64,000 nt of DNA, taken from assembly GCA_017543265.1 (NCBI GenBank), contig JAFYGI010000062.1:1-64000 (forward strand), read 5' to 3'. This document shows, in pieces, positions 54,262 through 63,359 of the stretch. Source of the DNA: Bacillota bacterium (GTDB lineage: Bacteria; Bacillota; Clostridia; Lachnospirales; CAG-274). The translations under genes and the position numbers were made by a program. The notes beneath the pieces are model-generated. The model did no database searches and had not been told where the DNA came from. It worked only from the letters and a program-made list of their open reading frames with translations. Within the stretch, counting starts at the first letter, position 1. Each line of letters begins with the position of its first letter.

Positions 54262-56856
54262 ATGGCAAAGGCTACACCGATGATGGAGCAGTATATGCAG
54301 ATAAAAAGCAAATATAAATACGCGCTTTTGTTTTACAGGCTTGGGGATTTTTACGAGCTTTTTTATGACGATGCCGTTATTGCCTCGCGCGAGCTGGATC
54401 TTGTGCTGACAAAGAAAAATGCGGGCAACGGCGATTTTGCGCCCATGTGCGGCGTGCCCTTTCATGCGGCCGACAGCTATATCGCCAAGCTTGTCGGCAG
54501 CGGCTTCAAGGTGGCGGTGTGCGAGCAGGTGGAGGATCCCAAGCTCGCCAAGGGTCTTGTAAAGCGCGAGGTGATAAGGGTCATAACCCCCGGTACCATT
54601 ATGGACACAAACGCGCTTCAGGCCGACAAAAATAACTATATAGCAAGTATATTCAAAAATAAGACGGGCTACGGCTTTTCCGCCTGCGACATAACCACGG
54701 GCGCGTATTACGCCGCCGAGTTTGACGCAAAGGGCTTTAACAAGATAATCGACGAGACGGCCAAGTTTTCGCCGTCCGAGATAATATGTAGCCATGCCGT
54801 AAGCGAGGAAGAGCTGAAAAAAATAGAAAATATCTTCTCTTTAACGCCAACATACTACGACGAATACAACTTTGATTTTCAAAGCTGCGAAATAAACCTG
54901 TGCAACCATTTTGGCGTGCTTAATTTGTTCGGCTTCGGGCTTGAGGACAAATTCTGCGCGGTCAGCGCGGCGGGCGCTCTGCTGGCATATATCAAGGAGG
55001 CACAGAAAAACGGCCTGCAAAACATACGCGGCATAAAATATTACGAGCGCACGAGCGGCATGGTGCTGGATATCAGCTCGCGCCGCAATCTGGAGCTGAC
55101 CGAGACCATGAGGGACGGGGCGAAAAAGGGCTCGCTTTTATGGGTGCTTGACGATACAAAAACGCCTATGGGCGCAAGACTTTTGCGTGCAAGGCTTGAA
55201 CAGCCGCTTACGGATGCAGCGCTTATAACCCTGCGCCTTGATGCCGTGGGCGAGATGAAGGACAATGCCCTTGCCCGCAGCGACCTGCGCAGTGCGTTAA
55301 ATCGGGTCTACGATATGGAGCGCATTATGAGCAAGCTGGTGTACGGCAATGTACACGGCAGGGACATGGTGGCGCTGCGTGCATCTCTGGCGCTGCTGCC
55401 CGAGCTGCGCGGCATTCTTTCGGGCTTTGGATGCGACTGTCTGAAGGACATCTATTCGCGCTGGGACGACCTTGAAAATGTCTATGCCCTTCTTTGCGAC
55501 AGCCTTTGCGACGAGCCGCCGATGGGCATAAGGGATGTCGGCATAATACGCAGCGGCTACAATGCGGAGCTGGACAAGCTGCGTGATGCCATGAACAAGG
55601 GCTCGGAATGGCTGCTTGAAATGGAAGCCTCCGAGAGAGAAAAAACAGGCATAAAAAACCTTAAAATACGCTTTAACAAGGTACACGGCTATTATATAGA
55701 GGTAAGCAATTCAAATCTCGGTCAGGTACCCGATACATATATCCGCCGCCAGACCCTTACCACGGGCGAGCGTTTTATCAACCCCGAGCTTAAAGAGCTG
55801 GAGGAAACACTTCTTACCGCGGAGGAAAGGCTGACATCGCTGGAGCAGGAGCTTTTTGCACAGGTCAAGGAAAAGGTCGCGCAAAGCTACAACGATGTTA
55901 TGCGCATGGCGGGGCTGGTGGCCGAAACGGACTTTATACAGTCGCTTGCAAGCGCTGCGGACAAATACAACTATTCAAAGCCCGTTGTGACCTCCGACAG
56001 GATAATAAAAATACAAAACGGCAGGCATCCTGTTGTGGAAAGACAGGACAACTGCCGCTATATACCAAACGATACCGATGTCGATGCGGATGTGAACACC
56101 GTTTCGATAATCACGGGGCCCAATATGGCGGGCAAATCTACATATATGCGTCAGGTGGCACTTATCGTGCTGATGGCGCAGGTGGGCAGCTTTATCCCCG
56201 CGGACAGCGCCGAAATAGGCATTGTTGACAGGATATTCACCCGCGTGGGCGCATCGGACGACCTTGCCACGGGACAGTCTACCTTTATGGTGGAGATGGT
56301 GGAGGTAGCCAATATCCTTAACAACGCCACGGACAGAAGCCTTTTGATACTTGACGAGATAGGCCGCGGCACATCCACCTTTGACGGCATGAGCATTGCC
56401 TGGGCTGTGACCGAGTATATTGCAAGGTCGATAAAGGCAAGGACGCTGTTTTCCACCCATTATCAGGAGCTTACCAACCTTGCCGAGCGCATGGATGGCA
56501 TAAAAAACTACTGCGTCAGCGTAATGGAGCAGGGTGACGATGTTATATTCCTGCGCAAGATAAAGGAGGGCTGCGTGGACAAAAGCTACGGCGTACACGT
56601 TGCCAAGCTGGCGGGCGTGCCCCAGCGCGTTGTAAGGCGTGCAAACGAGGTCCTCAACATTTTGGGCGACACGGGTATAACGATGTTTACCGACGAAAAG
56701 GGCGTATACATCGACCAGACCGACATTGCCGCGCGGTCGGTGGAAAAATACGCGGAAATAACGGATTACATAAAAAATCTCGATATGGACGAGACCTCGC
56801 CCAAGGAGGCGTGGACGATACTGTCAAGTCTGCAGATAAAGGCGGCGGATCTTTAA
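54262..56856 (+). CDS. mutS: DNA mismatch repair protein MutS
   Basis: The 864-residue mismatch sensor has the N-terminal mismatch-binding motif (FYRLGDFYELFYDDA), connector and lever domains, and the ATPase with Walker A GPNMAGKST near residue 618, LLILDEIGRGTST and the C-terminal HTH region. The ATG is preceded by AAAGGGG. It is followed 15 bp later by mutL. Confidence 0.97.
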   Translation: MAKATPMMEQYMQIKSKYKYALLFYRLGDFYELFYDDAVIASRELDLVLTKKNAGNGDFAPMCGVPFHAADSYIAKLVGSGFKVAVCEQVEDPKLAKGLVKREVIRVITPGTIMDTNALQADKNNYIASIFKNKTGYGFSACDITTGAYYAAEFDAKGFNKIIDETAKFSPSEIICSHAVSEEELKKIENIFSLTPTYYDEYNFDFQSCEINLCNHFGVLNLFGFGLEDKFCAVSAAGALLAYIKEAQKNGLQNIRGIKYYERTSGMVLDISSRRNLELTETMRDGAKKGSLLWVLDDTKTPMGARLLRARLEQPLTDAALITLRLDAVGEMKDNALARSDLRSALNRVYDMERIMSKLVYGNVHGRDMVALRASLALLPELRGILSGFGCDCLKDIYSRWDDLENVYALLCDSLCDEPPMGIRDVGIIRSGYNAELDKLRDAMNKGSEWLLEMEASEREKTGIKNLKIRFNKVHGYYIEVSNSNLGQVPDTYIRRQTLTTGERFINPELKELEETLLTAEERLTSLEQELFAQVKEKVAQSYNDVMRMAGLVAETDFIQSLASAADKYNYSKPVVTSDRIIKIQNGRHPVVERQDNCRYIPNDTDVDADVNTVSIITGPNMAGKSTYMRQVALIVLMAQVGSFIPADSAEIGIVDRIFTRVGASDDLATGQSTFMVEMVEVANILNNATDRSLLILDEIGRGTSTFDGMSIAWAVTEYIARSIKARTLFSTHYQELTNLAERMDGIKNYCVSVMEQGDDVIFLRKIKEGCVDKSYGVHVAKLAGVPQRVVRRANEVLNILGDTGITMFTDEKGVYIDQTDIAARSVEKYAEITDYIKNLDMDETSPKEAWTILSSLQIKAADL

Positions 56857-56871
56857 AAAGGAAGTTGTAAA

Positions 56872-58806
56872 ATGGCTAAAATTCATGTACTGGACAATTC
56901 GCTTATAAACAAAATAGCCGCGGGCGAGGTGGTGGAGCGTCCCGCCTCCGTTGTAAAGGAGCTTATGGAAAACTCCATAGACGCAGGGGCAAGCTTTGTC
57001 ACCGTCGAGATACAAAACGGCGGCACGACCCTTATAAAAATAACCGACAACGGCAGGGGCATACCCGCAGACGAGGTGGAGACCGCCTTTTTGCGCCATG
57101 CCACAAGCAAGCTCAGCACCTTTGAGGATCTGGGCAATATACTTACGCTTGGTTTCAGGGGTGAGGCGCTTTCAAGCATAGCCTCCGTTGCGCAGGTGGA
57201 GATGATAACCAAGACCGACGGCGACGAGACCGGTACAAAAATAGAGCTGGAGGGCGGCAAGGTTTTGTTAAAGCAGCCCTGCGCGGCCACACGGGGTACG
57301 GTGTTTACCGTTAAAAACCTGTTTTTCAACACCCCCGCAAGGCGAAAGTTCCTTAAAAAGCCCTCGACGGAAAGCGGCTATGTGTCCGATGCGGTCTATC
57401 ATATCGCGCTGGGACACCCCGAGACCGCAATAAAGTTTGTCAACAACGGCAGCACCGTTTTTCAGACAAACGGCAAGGGCGATATCTCGTCGGCGGTGCT
57501 GTACATCTACGGCAGGGATATGTCGCAGGCGCTTGTGCCCGTGTCCGTCAAAAAGGACGGTTATGCCTTAAACGGGCTTATAGGCAAGCCCGAGCTTAAC
57601 AGGGGCAACCGCAGCTACGAAAATTTCTTTATAAACGGCAGATATATCAAAAGCAACCTTGTCAGCCGTGCTGTCGAGGATGCGTACAAGGGCAGGCTTA
57701 TGGTCGGCAAATTTCCCGTGTTTATGCTGGATCTGACCGTACCGCCCGATACGGTGGATGTAAATGTGCATCCCACCAAGCTGGAGGCGCGTTTCCAGAA
57801 CGAAAACTTTATTTACGACCTTTTGTACGGGGCGGTATACGGCACCCTTAAAGATTTGGTGCTTATACCCAAGGCGCAGTGGGATGCGCAAAAGCCCGTA
57901 AAGCAGACACCTTATATCCCGCCAAAGCCCGCAGAGGAAACGGCGGCGCTGCCCAAAAAGCTTGTGGATGAGGATATCCTGCTTTTCAGAGAGCCACGCA
58001 AAAAAGAGGAAATGGCCGATCTCAGCCCTGCCATGCAAAAGGCGGCGGAGCGCATAGTGGAAAGCGCGGATGCGCAGAATATACACAGGGACATCTACGA
58101 AAAGGCAGCAGCTGCCGCAAAAACGCCGATGGGCTCCAAAACCGTGGTCGAGCGCAGCTTTACGCCGACAGCGGGCGTACAGCAGGACTTTTTTGACAAG
58201 ACAGACGACAAAAAGCATTTTTTCAATAATTACAAAATAGTCGGTCAGCTGTTCAACACCTACTGGATAGTGGAGCAGGGCAGCAGTATGTATATGATAG
58301 ACCAGCACGCCGCACACGAGCGTGCGCTTTACGAGGAGATACTCGGCAAGCTTGAAAAGGACGGCGAACGTCCCGTAAGTCAGCTGCTTTTGCAGCCCGT
58401 TGCCGTAAATGTGACGGCGGCGGAGGCTGATGTGATAGAGTCCAACCGTGAGCTGCTGGAAAGCTTCGGTTTTGATATAGAGCCCTTCGGCGCAAATGCC
58501 TATGCGCTTCGCGCCGTGCCCTACATCCTGCGCGAGCCGTCGGATGCGGGCTTTTTTACGGAAATACTGGATATGCTGAAGGAACAGCCTGTTTCAACAC
58601 CCTACAGCGCAAGGCTTGATGCCATTGCCACTATGAGCTGCAAGGCGGCGGTCAAGGGACATGACAAGCTGAGCTATTCCGAGGCAAAGGAGCTTATCGA
58701 GCGTATTTTAAAGCTTGAAAACCCCTTTAGCTGTCCTCACGGCAGACCCACCATAATAGAAATGACAAAGTACGAACTGGAAAAGAAATTCAAGAGGATA
58801 CAGTAA
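56872..58806 (+). CDS. mutL: DNA mismatch repair endonuclease MutL
   Basis: The 644-residue protein has the GHKL ATPase (ELMENSIDAGAS, DNGRGIP, GFRGEALSSI), a long variable linker (about 335-450) and the C-terminal domain with DQHAAHERALYEE, the endonuclease motif of strains without MutH, plus CPHGRP near the end. It should nick the new strand after MutS recognition. The stop is coupled to the next start. Confidence 0.97.
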   Translation: MAKIHVLDNSLINKIAAGEVVERPASVVKELMENSIDAGASFVTVEIQNGGTTLIKITDNGRGIPADEVETAFLRHATSKLSTFEDLGNILTLGFRGEALSSIASVAQVEMITKTDGDETGTKIELEGGKVLLKQPCAATRGTVFTVKNLFFNTPARRKFLKKPSTESGYVSDAVYHIALGHPETAIKFVNNGSTVFQTNGKGDISSAVLYIYGRDMSQALVPVSVKKDGYALNGLIGKPELNRGNRSYENFFINGRYIKSNLVSRAVEDAYKGRLMVGKFPVFMLDLTVPPDTVDVNVHPTKLEARFQNENFIYDLLYGAVYGTLKDLVLIPKAQWDAQKPVKQTPYIPPKPAEETAALPKKLVDEDILLFREPRKKEEMADLSPAMQKAAERIVESADAQNIHRDIYEKAAAAAKTPMGSKTVVERSFTPTAGVQQDFFDKTDDKKHFFNNYKIVGQLFNTYWIVEQGSSMYMIDQHAAHERALYEEILGKLEKDGERPVSQLLLQPVAVNVTAAEADVIESNRELLESFGFDIEPFGANAYALRAVPYILREPSDAGFFTEILDMLKEQPVSTPYSARLDAIATMSCKAAVKGHDKLSYSEAKELIERILKLENPFSCPHGRPTIIEMTKYELEKKFKRIQ

Positions 58807-59312
58807 TGGAGATAAGACTTGCGGGCATAGTGAACGACAGTATCGTGGACGGCACGGGGCTGAGGCTTACGGTGTTTGTACAGGGCTGTCCGCACAACTG
58901 CCCCGGCTGTCATAATCCGCAGACCCACAGCTTTGACGGGGGCTATATGGCGGACACGGACGATATACTTGCGGCGGCGCAAAAGGACCCGCTTCTGGAG
59001 GGACTGACCTTTTCGGGCGGGGAGCCGTTCATGCAGCCCCTGCCGCTTGCCGACCTTGCAAAAAAGGCGCATAAGGCGGGGTACAATATTTTCTGCTACA
59101 CGGGCTTTTTGTACGAGGATATTTTAAAGGATGCGGATAAGCGCATTTTGCTGGAAAATGTGGATTTTTTGGTGGACGGACCGTTTATCGAGGCGCAGAA
59201 AAGCCTGCTTTTAAACTTTCGCGGCTCCAAAAACCAGCGTATAATAGACGTTGCAAAAAGTCTTGAAGCAAATACGGTCATAACAGCCGATCTTGATACG
59301 GAGGAAATATAA
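58806..59312 (+). CDS. nrdG: Anaerobic ribonucleotide reductase activating protein (NrdG-like radical SAM)
   Basis: A 168-residue radical SAM enzyme with GCPHNCPGCHNPQTH (CxxxCxxC), the SAM-contact TFSGGEPF and a short fold typical of NrdG. It generates the glycyl radical on class III ribonucleotide reductase. No nrdD gene is in the window, so its partner is elsewhere. The start overlaps the mutL stop. Confidence 0.9.
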   Translation: MEIRLAGIVNDSIVDGTGLRLTVFVQGCPHNCPGCHNPQTHSFDGGYMADTDDILAAAQKDPLLEGLTFSGGEPFMQPLPLADLAKKAHKAGYNIFCYTGFLYEDILKDADKRILLENVDFLVDGPFIEAQKSLLLNFRGSKNQRIIDVAKSLEANTVITADLDTEEI

Positions 59313-59929
59313 TGTTTGATTTAAACGGTGCAATTAACCTTGCCATCAGAGTAGCGGCGATACTTATTGTCCTTTATGTTTTTGAGATAACAAAGGCCGT
59401 GGTCTCGACGATACAGGGCGATACCCTGCCGCGCAAAAACGGTATGCTTACACTAAATATCTTTAAATACTTCGAGCCCATCGGCTTTTTGCTGACCTTT
59501 TTCTACGGCTACGGCTGGGGCAGGCCCGCTGCCGTGGATGCCCGCAGCTACAAAAACAAAAAGACGGGTACGCTTACTACCTTTCTTTCGCCCATACTTT
59601 TGTCGCTGCTGATGGCACCCGTGCTGAATATTTTGTCAAACCTTGTGTACTCCGCCGCGTCGGGCAGCGCGGCAATGCCGTATTTACAGGCCTTTTTGCA
59701 GTGGCTTTCAATATATTTTTTAAGGATAGCCATTTTCAACCTTATCCCCATACCGCCCATGTGCGGCTATGAGGTGCTTAAATGCTTCCTTTCGCCAAAT
59801 GCGGCGTTCAGGTACGGCCAGAATGCGCCCGTTATACAGATGGGATTTTTGTTTTTGTGGTTCTTCGGCTTTATAACACCGCTGCTGGAAAACGTATATA
59901 TGGTAGTTGAAAAAATATTACTCGGGTAA
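59312..59929 (+). CDS. M50 (site-2 protease)-like membrane protein with all catalytic motifs replaced
   Basis: The 205-residue membrane protein follows the M50B layout: a first helix, LTLNIFKYFEPIGFLL with GYGWGRPAAVDARSYKNKKTG, and LIPIPPMCGYEVL. In active members these read HExxH, LNPxxHxDPxG and LLPIPPLDG. Here the first is FEITKA, the histidine is Tyr and the Asp is Cys, so zinc binding and proteolysis should be lost. It may be a membrane scaffold or regulator. It lies between nrdG and scpA, a context where active M50 genes are common. Confidence 0.85.
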   Translation: MFDLNGAINLAIRVAAILIVLYVFEITKAVVSTIQGDTLPRKNGMLTLNIFKYFEPIGFLLTFFYGYGWGRPAAVDARSYKNKKTGTLTTFLSPILLSLLMAPVLNILSNLVYSAASGSAAMPYLQAFLQWLSIYFLRIAIFNLIPIPPMCGYEVLKCFLSPNAAFRYGQNAPVIQMGFLFLWFFGFITPLLENVYMVVEKILLG

Positions 59930-59935
59930 ACGACA

Positions 59936-60700
59936 ATGGAGATAAACATTAAAATAGAGGCCTTTGAGGGGCCTATGGAGCTTCTTTTGCACCTTATCGC
60001 AAAAAACAAAATGAATATTTACGACATACCCATAGCCGAGCTTACGGACCAGTATTTAAGCTGTATCGATATGCTCGACACGGGCTCTATGGACTCCATG
60101 AGCGAGTTTCTGGTCATGGCGGCCACACTTATCGAGATAAAGTCGCGTATGCTGCTGCCCAAGCCCGAGACCGACGGGGAAGAGGAAGAAGCTGACCCGA
60201 GAGAGGCGCTTATCAACCGCCTTATCGAGTACAAGCGCTTTAAGGAAATGGCGGACGAGCTGGACTTTCGCCAGCGCAGCGCGGGCTACAGCTATTACAA
60301 AATGCCCGACGACCGCCTTATAGAGCGCATAAGGCGCGAGGCACCCAAGTCTGTGGACGATATTTTGTACGGCGCGGATATGGAGATGCTTATGGCGGCC
60401 TTTGAGGATGTGCTGCGCCGCAGGGAGATAAAGACCGACAAGGTGCGTGCAGGCTTTAACTCCGTAACAAGGGAGATATTCACCATAGAGGACAAAAAGC
60501 GCCATATCACAAACCTGCTCACACTCAACCGCACCATCACCTTTAAAAGCATTTTCCGCAAAAACGCAAGCAAAAACGAGATAGTCGTGACCTTTCTTGC
60601 CATGCTGGAGCTTATAAAAATAAAGGAGATATTTATAAGGCAGGACGGCCTTTTCGGCGAGATAGAGATAACACAGTATGACAAGGCGGTGACAGCGTGA
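59936..60700 (+). CDS. scpA: Segregation and condensation protein ScpA
   Basis: The 254-residue kleisin of the SMC condensin complex has the N-terminal SMC-neck-binding segment (EAFEGPMELLLHLIAKNKMNI) and a C-terminal winged helix (LLTLNRTITFKSIFRK, TFLAMLELIKI). It overlaps scpB by 4 bp. It acts with ParB/parS in origin segregation. Confidence 0.96.
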   Translation: MEINIKIEAFEGPMELLLHLIAKNKMNIYDIPIAELTDQYLSCIDMLDTGSMDSMSEFLVMAATLIEIKSRMLLPKPETDGEEEEADPREALINRLIEYKRFKEMADELDFRQRSAGYSYYKMPDDRLIERIRREAPKSVDDILYGADMEMLMAAFEDVLRRREIKTDKVRAGFNSVTREIFTIEDKKRHITNLLTLNRTITFKSIFRKNASKNEIVVTFLAMLELIKIKEIFIRQDGLFGEIEITQYDKAVTA

Positions 60701-61260
60701 GTATAGAACAGCTTAAATATGCGGCGGAGGCCATACTTTTTGCATCAGGCGAGGCTGTTGATATAAAGGACATAGCATCTGCGCTGGAGCAGGATGTAAA
60801 GACCATGCACTCTATCATGGCCGAGCTTATGGACGATTACGAAAACCGCGGCATACATATAATACAAATAGACACGTCGTATCAGATGTGTACCCGCAGC
60901 GAGTATTTCGACAGCATCAAAAAGCTGTATCAGGCACCGCGGCGCAAGGTGCTTTCGACCACTCTGCTTGAGACCCTGGCCATAATCGCATACCGCCAGC
61001 CCGTAACAAAGGCACAGATAGAGGAGATACGCGGCGTAAGCGCCGACCATGCCGTAAACAAGCTGGTGGAATACGGCCTTGTGGACGAGGCGGGACGGCT
61101 GGATGCCCCCGGCAAGCCCATACTTTTCGGCACCACGGACGAGTTTTTGCGTTACTTCGGCTTTAAAACGGTCGAGGCCATGCCCGAACTGCCCGAGGTG
61201 GGCGAACAGCTTCGCATGGAGATACAGCAGGAACTGAATTTTATGGGGGATACCGATTAA
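60697..61260 (+). CDS. scpB: Segregation and condensation protein ScpB
   Basis: The 187-residue protein has two winged-helix domains (AAEAILFASGEAVDIKDIASAL and ETLAIIAYRQPVTKAQIEEIRGV), as expected for ScpB, which binds ScpA at the SMC heads. The GTG start at 60697 lies within the end of scpA. A short GC-rich stretch follows but no convincing terminator. Confidence 0.96.
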   Translation: MSIEQLKYAAEAILFASGEAVDIKDIASALEQDVKTMHSIMAELMDDYENRGIHIIQIDTSYQMCTRSEYFDSIKKLYQAPRRKVLSTTLLETLAIIAYRQPVTKAQIEEIRGVSADHAVNKLVEYGLVDEAGRLDAPGKPILFGTTDEFLRYFGFKTVEAMPELPEVGEQLRMEIQQELNFMGDTD

Positions 61261-61370
61261 GTGTCCGCCCGTATCCCTGCGGTGTTTTTATAAGGCAGTA
61301 AATCGGTTTGATTTGGTAACCATGTATAAAAACCTATGGAAAAACGCGGTATTTTGCTTAATTATATACA

Positions 61371-61399
61371 TTGACTGCAAAATGTTTTTGTGGTAAAAT
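61371..61399 (+). promoter_or_regulatory. Promoter of the stalk-TolC-like gene
   Basis: TTGACT (61371-61376) and TAAAAT (61394-61399) with a 17-bp spacer, about 100 bp before the ATG at 61498. The leader shows no clear structure. Confidence 0.6.
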
Positions 61400-61497
61400 A
61401 GTTTAACAGTAAAAGTATTGTGAACGTAAAAGATGATCGGAAGCTCACGATATGGTGGGGCTTAACTGTATATCATTTTGAAAGGAAGTCTTATAAT

Positions 61498-63048
61498 ATG
61501 AAAAAACGCATTTCCTGTTTGCTGATGTGCGTGCTTACCGCAGTCGGCAGCGTGCCTGCTTATGCGCTTTCGCAGGAAAGCAATGTTACATTTACCGTAG
61601 GCGGCATGAAGCTTGCGGGGGATATGACCGCCGTTAATATCGACGGCAAAAACTACCTGCCCATGCGTGCCATCTTTGAGATGCTCGGCGGCGAGGTGGA
61701 CTGGAACAGCGACAGCAGCACGGCAAAGGCCGATATAGATACAATGCGCGTTATTATCAATGCGGACGATATGATGGCGACCGTAAACGGCGAGGATACG
61801 GACCTTGATATCCGGCGCATAAACGGCAGCATTTATCTGCCCGTGCGCCTGCTTGGCGAGACCCTTGGGTTCAGGGTAAACTGGGACCCCGAGACCAGAA
61901 ACATTGATATTATGCGTGCCGACAGCGATTATGTACTGCTTGATACAAACATCGGCGTTGACGAGGATACGCGCGTGCTTACCTTTGAGGAGGCAAAGGC
62001 GCTGGCGGAAAAGAAAAACTCCAACATCAAAAATATACAGGACAGCATAGACTATATGAAGGAAGCCAGAGATACTCTCGGCCGTACAATGGTTGCTGTC
62101 GATGCGGCATACGGCACCATAAGCGCAATGCTTATAGACACGGTGCAACAGGCGGATACTGCGCTTGCGGTGGAAATGCAGCTTCAGACCAACATAGAAA
62201 CGGGCGTCGAGCTTGCGCGTAATATGAAAAACATCGACATCCAGACCTCTCTTACAAAGGTAAACGAGCAGATGATAAAGGACGGTCTGGAGATAGCGCT
62301 TGTCAGCCAGATAACGGCCATAAAGGGCTCCGAGATACAGATGCAGCTGCTGGAGCAGAGCATTGCCATAGGCGCAGAGGGCGTGGAAAACACCCGTCTT
62401 AAAAACGAGCTTGGCTATGCCAGCGATGTAGAGCTTAAAAAGGCCGAGCTTGCGCAGGAAGAACTTGAGAAAAACAGAGACCTGCTGGAGGAGAGCATCA
62501 AAAACCAGAAGGAGGCACTTAATATGTCCCTCGGTCTCCCCGCAAGTGAGAAGATATATATCGTATACGATGCACAGGTAAAGGATTATTCGGACTTTAA
62601 CCTTGAAAAGTTTATTGCAAAGCAAAAGCTGACCGCACCCAGTATCAAGGTGCTTCAGGGCAATGTCGATATTGCGGAATATGCAATGAGGACAAACCCC
62701 GCCCTTATAAACGAGTCCAAGAAAAGTGTAAGAAACAGCCTTAACACGGCGGCGCGTGCGCTGGATGACGGCAAGGAGAGCCTTGAAAAAAATATCCGCT
62801 CCACCTACCACAACATACAGCAGCTTGCACTCAAGGACAAACAGCTCAAGCTTGATGTGGAGCAGGCCGTGACCGATTATAACTCGGCCGTGGTAAGCTA
62901 TAACGCGGGTCTTGCAACGGCGTTTACGGTGAAGCAGGCAAGGCTTGGCGTGCTTAACGCAGAAAAGGCGCTGGAGGATAATAAGCTCAGCTATATCATG
63001 CTTACCGCCACCTTTGATAAACCCTACCTGCTTGGTGCAAGCAAATAA
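61498..63048 (+). CDS. Secreted stalk-domain protein fused to a TolC-like coiled coil
   Basis: The ATG at 61498 follows AAGGAAG; 516 residues. It has a signal peptide (1-24, ending VPAYA), then a stalk (copper amine oxidase N-terminal-like) domain (about 30-135) with NYLPMRAIFEMLGGEV and SIYLPVRLLGETLGF. Residues about 160-510 form long amphipathic helices with TolC-type starts (LTFEEAKALAEKKNSNIKN) and repeats (LGYASDVELKKAELAQEEL, YNAGLATAFTVKQARL). In diderms TolC is an outer-membrane channel; here, in a likely monoderm, the coil may act as a wall-spanning or scaffold element. Confidence 0.85.
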   Translation: MKKRISCLLMCVLTAVGSVPAYALSQESNVTFTVGGMKLAGDMTAVNIDGKNYLPMRAIFEMLGGEVDWNSDSSTAKADIDTMRVIINADDMMATVNGEDTDLDIRRINGSIYLPVRLLGETLGFRVNWDPETRNIDIMRADSDYVLLDTNIGVDEDTRVLTFEEAKALAEKKNSNIKNIQDSIDYMKEARDTLGRTMVAVDAAYGTISAMLIDTVQQADTALAVEMQLQTNIETGVELARNMKNIDIQTSLTKVNEQMIKDGLEIALVSQITAIKGSEIQMQLLEQSIAIGAEGVENTRLKNELGYASDVELKKAELAQEELEKNRDLLEESIKNQKEALNMSLGLPASEKIYIVYDAQVKDYSDFNLEKFIAKQKLTAPSIKVLQGNVDIAEYAMRTNPALINESKKSVRNSLNTAARALDDGKESLEKNIRSTYHNIQQLALKDKQLKLDVEQAVTDYNSAVVSYNAGLATAFTVKQARLGVLNAEKALEDNKLSYIMLTATFDKPYLLGASK

Positions 63049-63079
63049 ATTTGATAAAAGTATCAGTCTTTTAAAAAAC

Positions 63080-63128
63080 GGAGCTGAAACATTGAAGATA
63101 CCAGATCTTGAATGCAACGGCTCCTTTT
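63080..63128 (+). terminator. Weak terminator after the stalk-TolC-like gene
   Basis: GGAGC and GCTCC bracket an inner AAGAT/ATCTT stem and are followed by TTTTT. The 63049-63359 interval otherwise holds the next promoter and no gene that I can support. Confidence 0.45.
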
Positions 63129-63255
63129 TGGTATCGGTTTTTAAAGTAGCAGCCAATGCGTGGGCTTGTGGGCATAAAAGGCGGCATTTGCCCCGTTTTT
63201 ACCCTGTTTCGGACAACGAATATGCAAAAAACGGAGAAACTCGGAAAAAATACTA

Positions 63256-63284
63256 TTGAAATATGTCGCAATTTGTTCTATAAT
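63256..63284 (+). promoter_or_regulatory. Promoter of the CoA-dehydratase activator gene
   Basis: TTGAAA (63256-63261) and TATAAT (63279-63284) with a 17-bp spacer, giving a leader of about 70 nt. Confidence 0.75.
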
Positions 63285-63359
63285 AAGTGCTAACGTGGGT
63301 AAGTGTTTTTTGCCCGCGAATGTATGAAGGATTTTGTTACCCGTTTTATGAGGTGAAGC

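Noticed and set aside
61462-63156. 564-residue open frame antisense to the stalk-TolC-like gene
   Set aside because: Its cysteine- and histidine-rich composition is typical of antisense translation; the plus-strand gene has signal peptide, domains and ribosome binding site.
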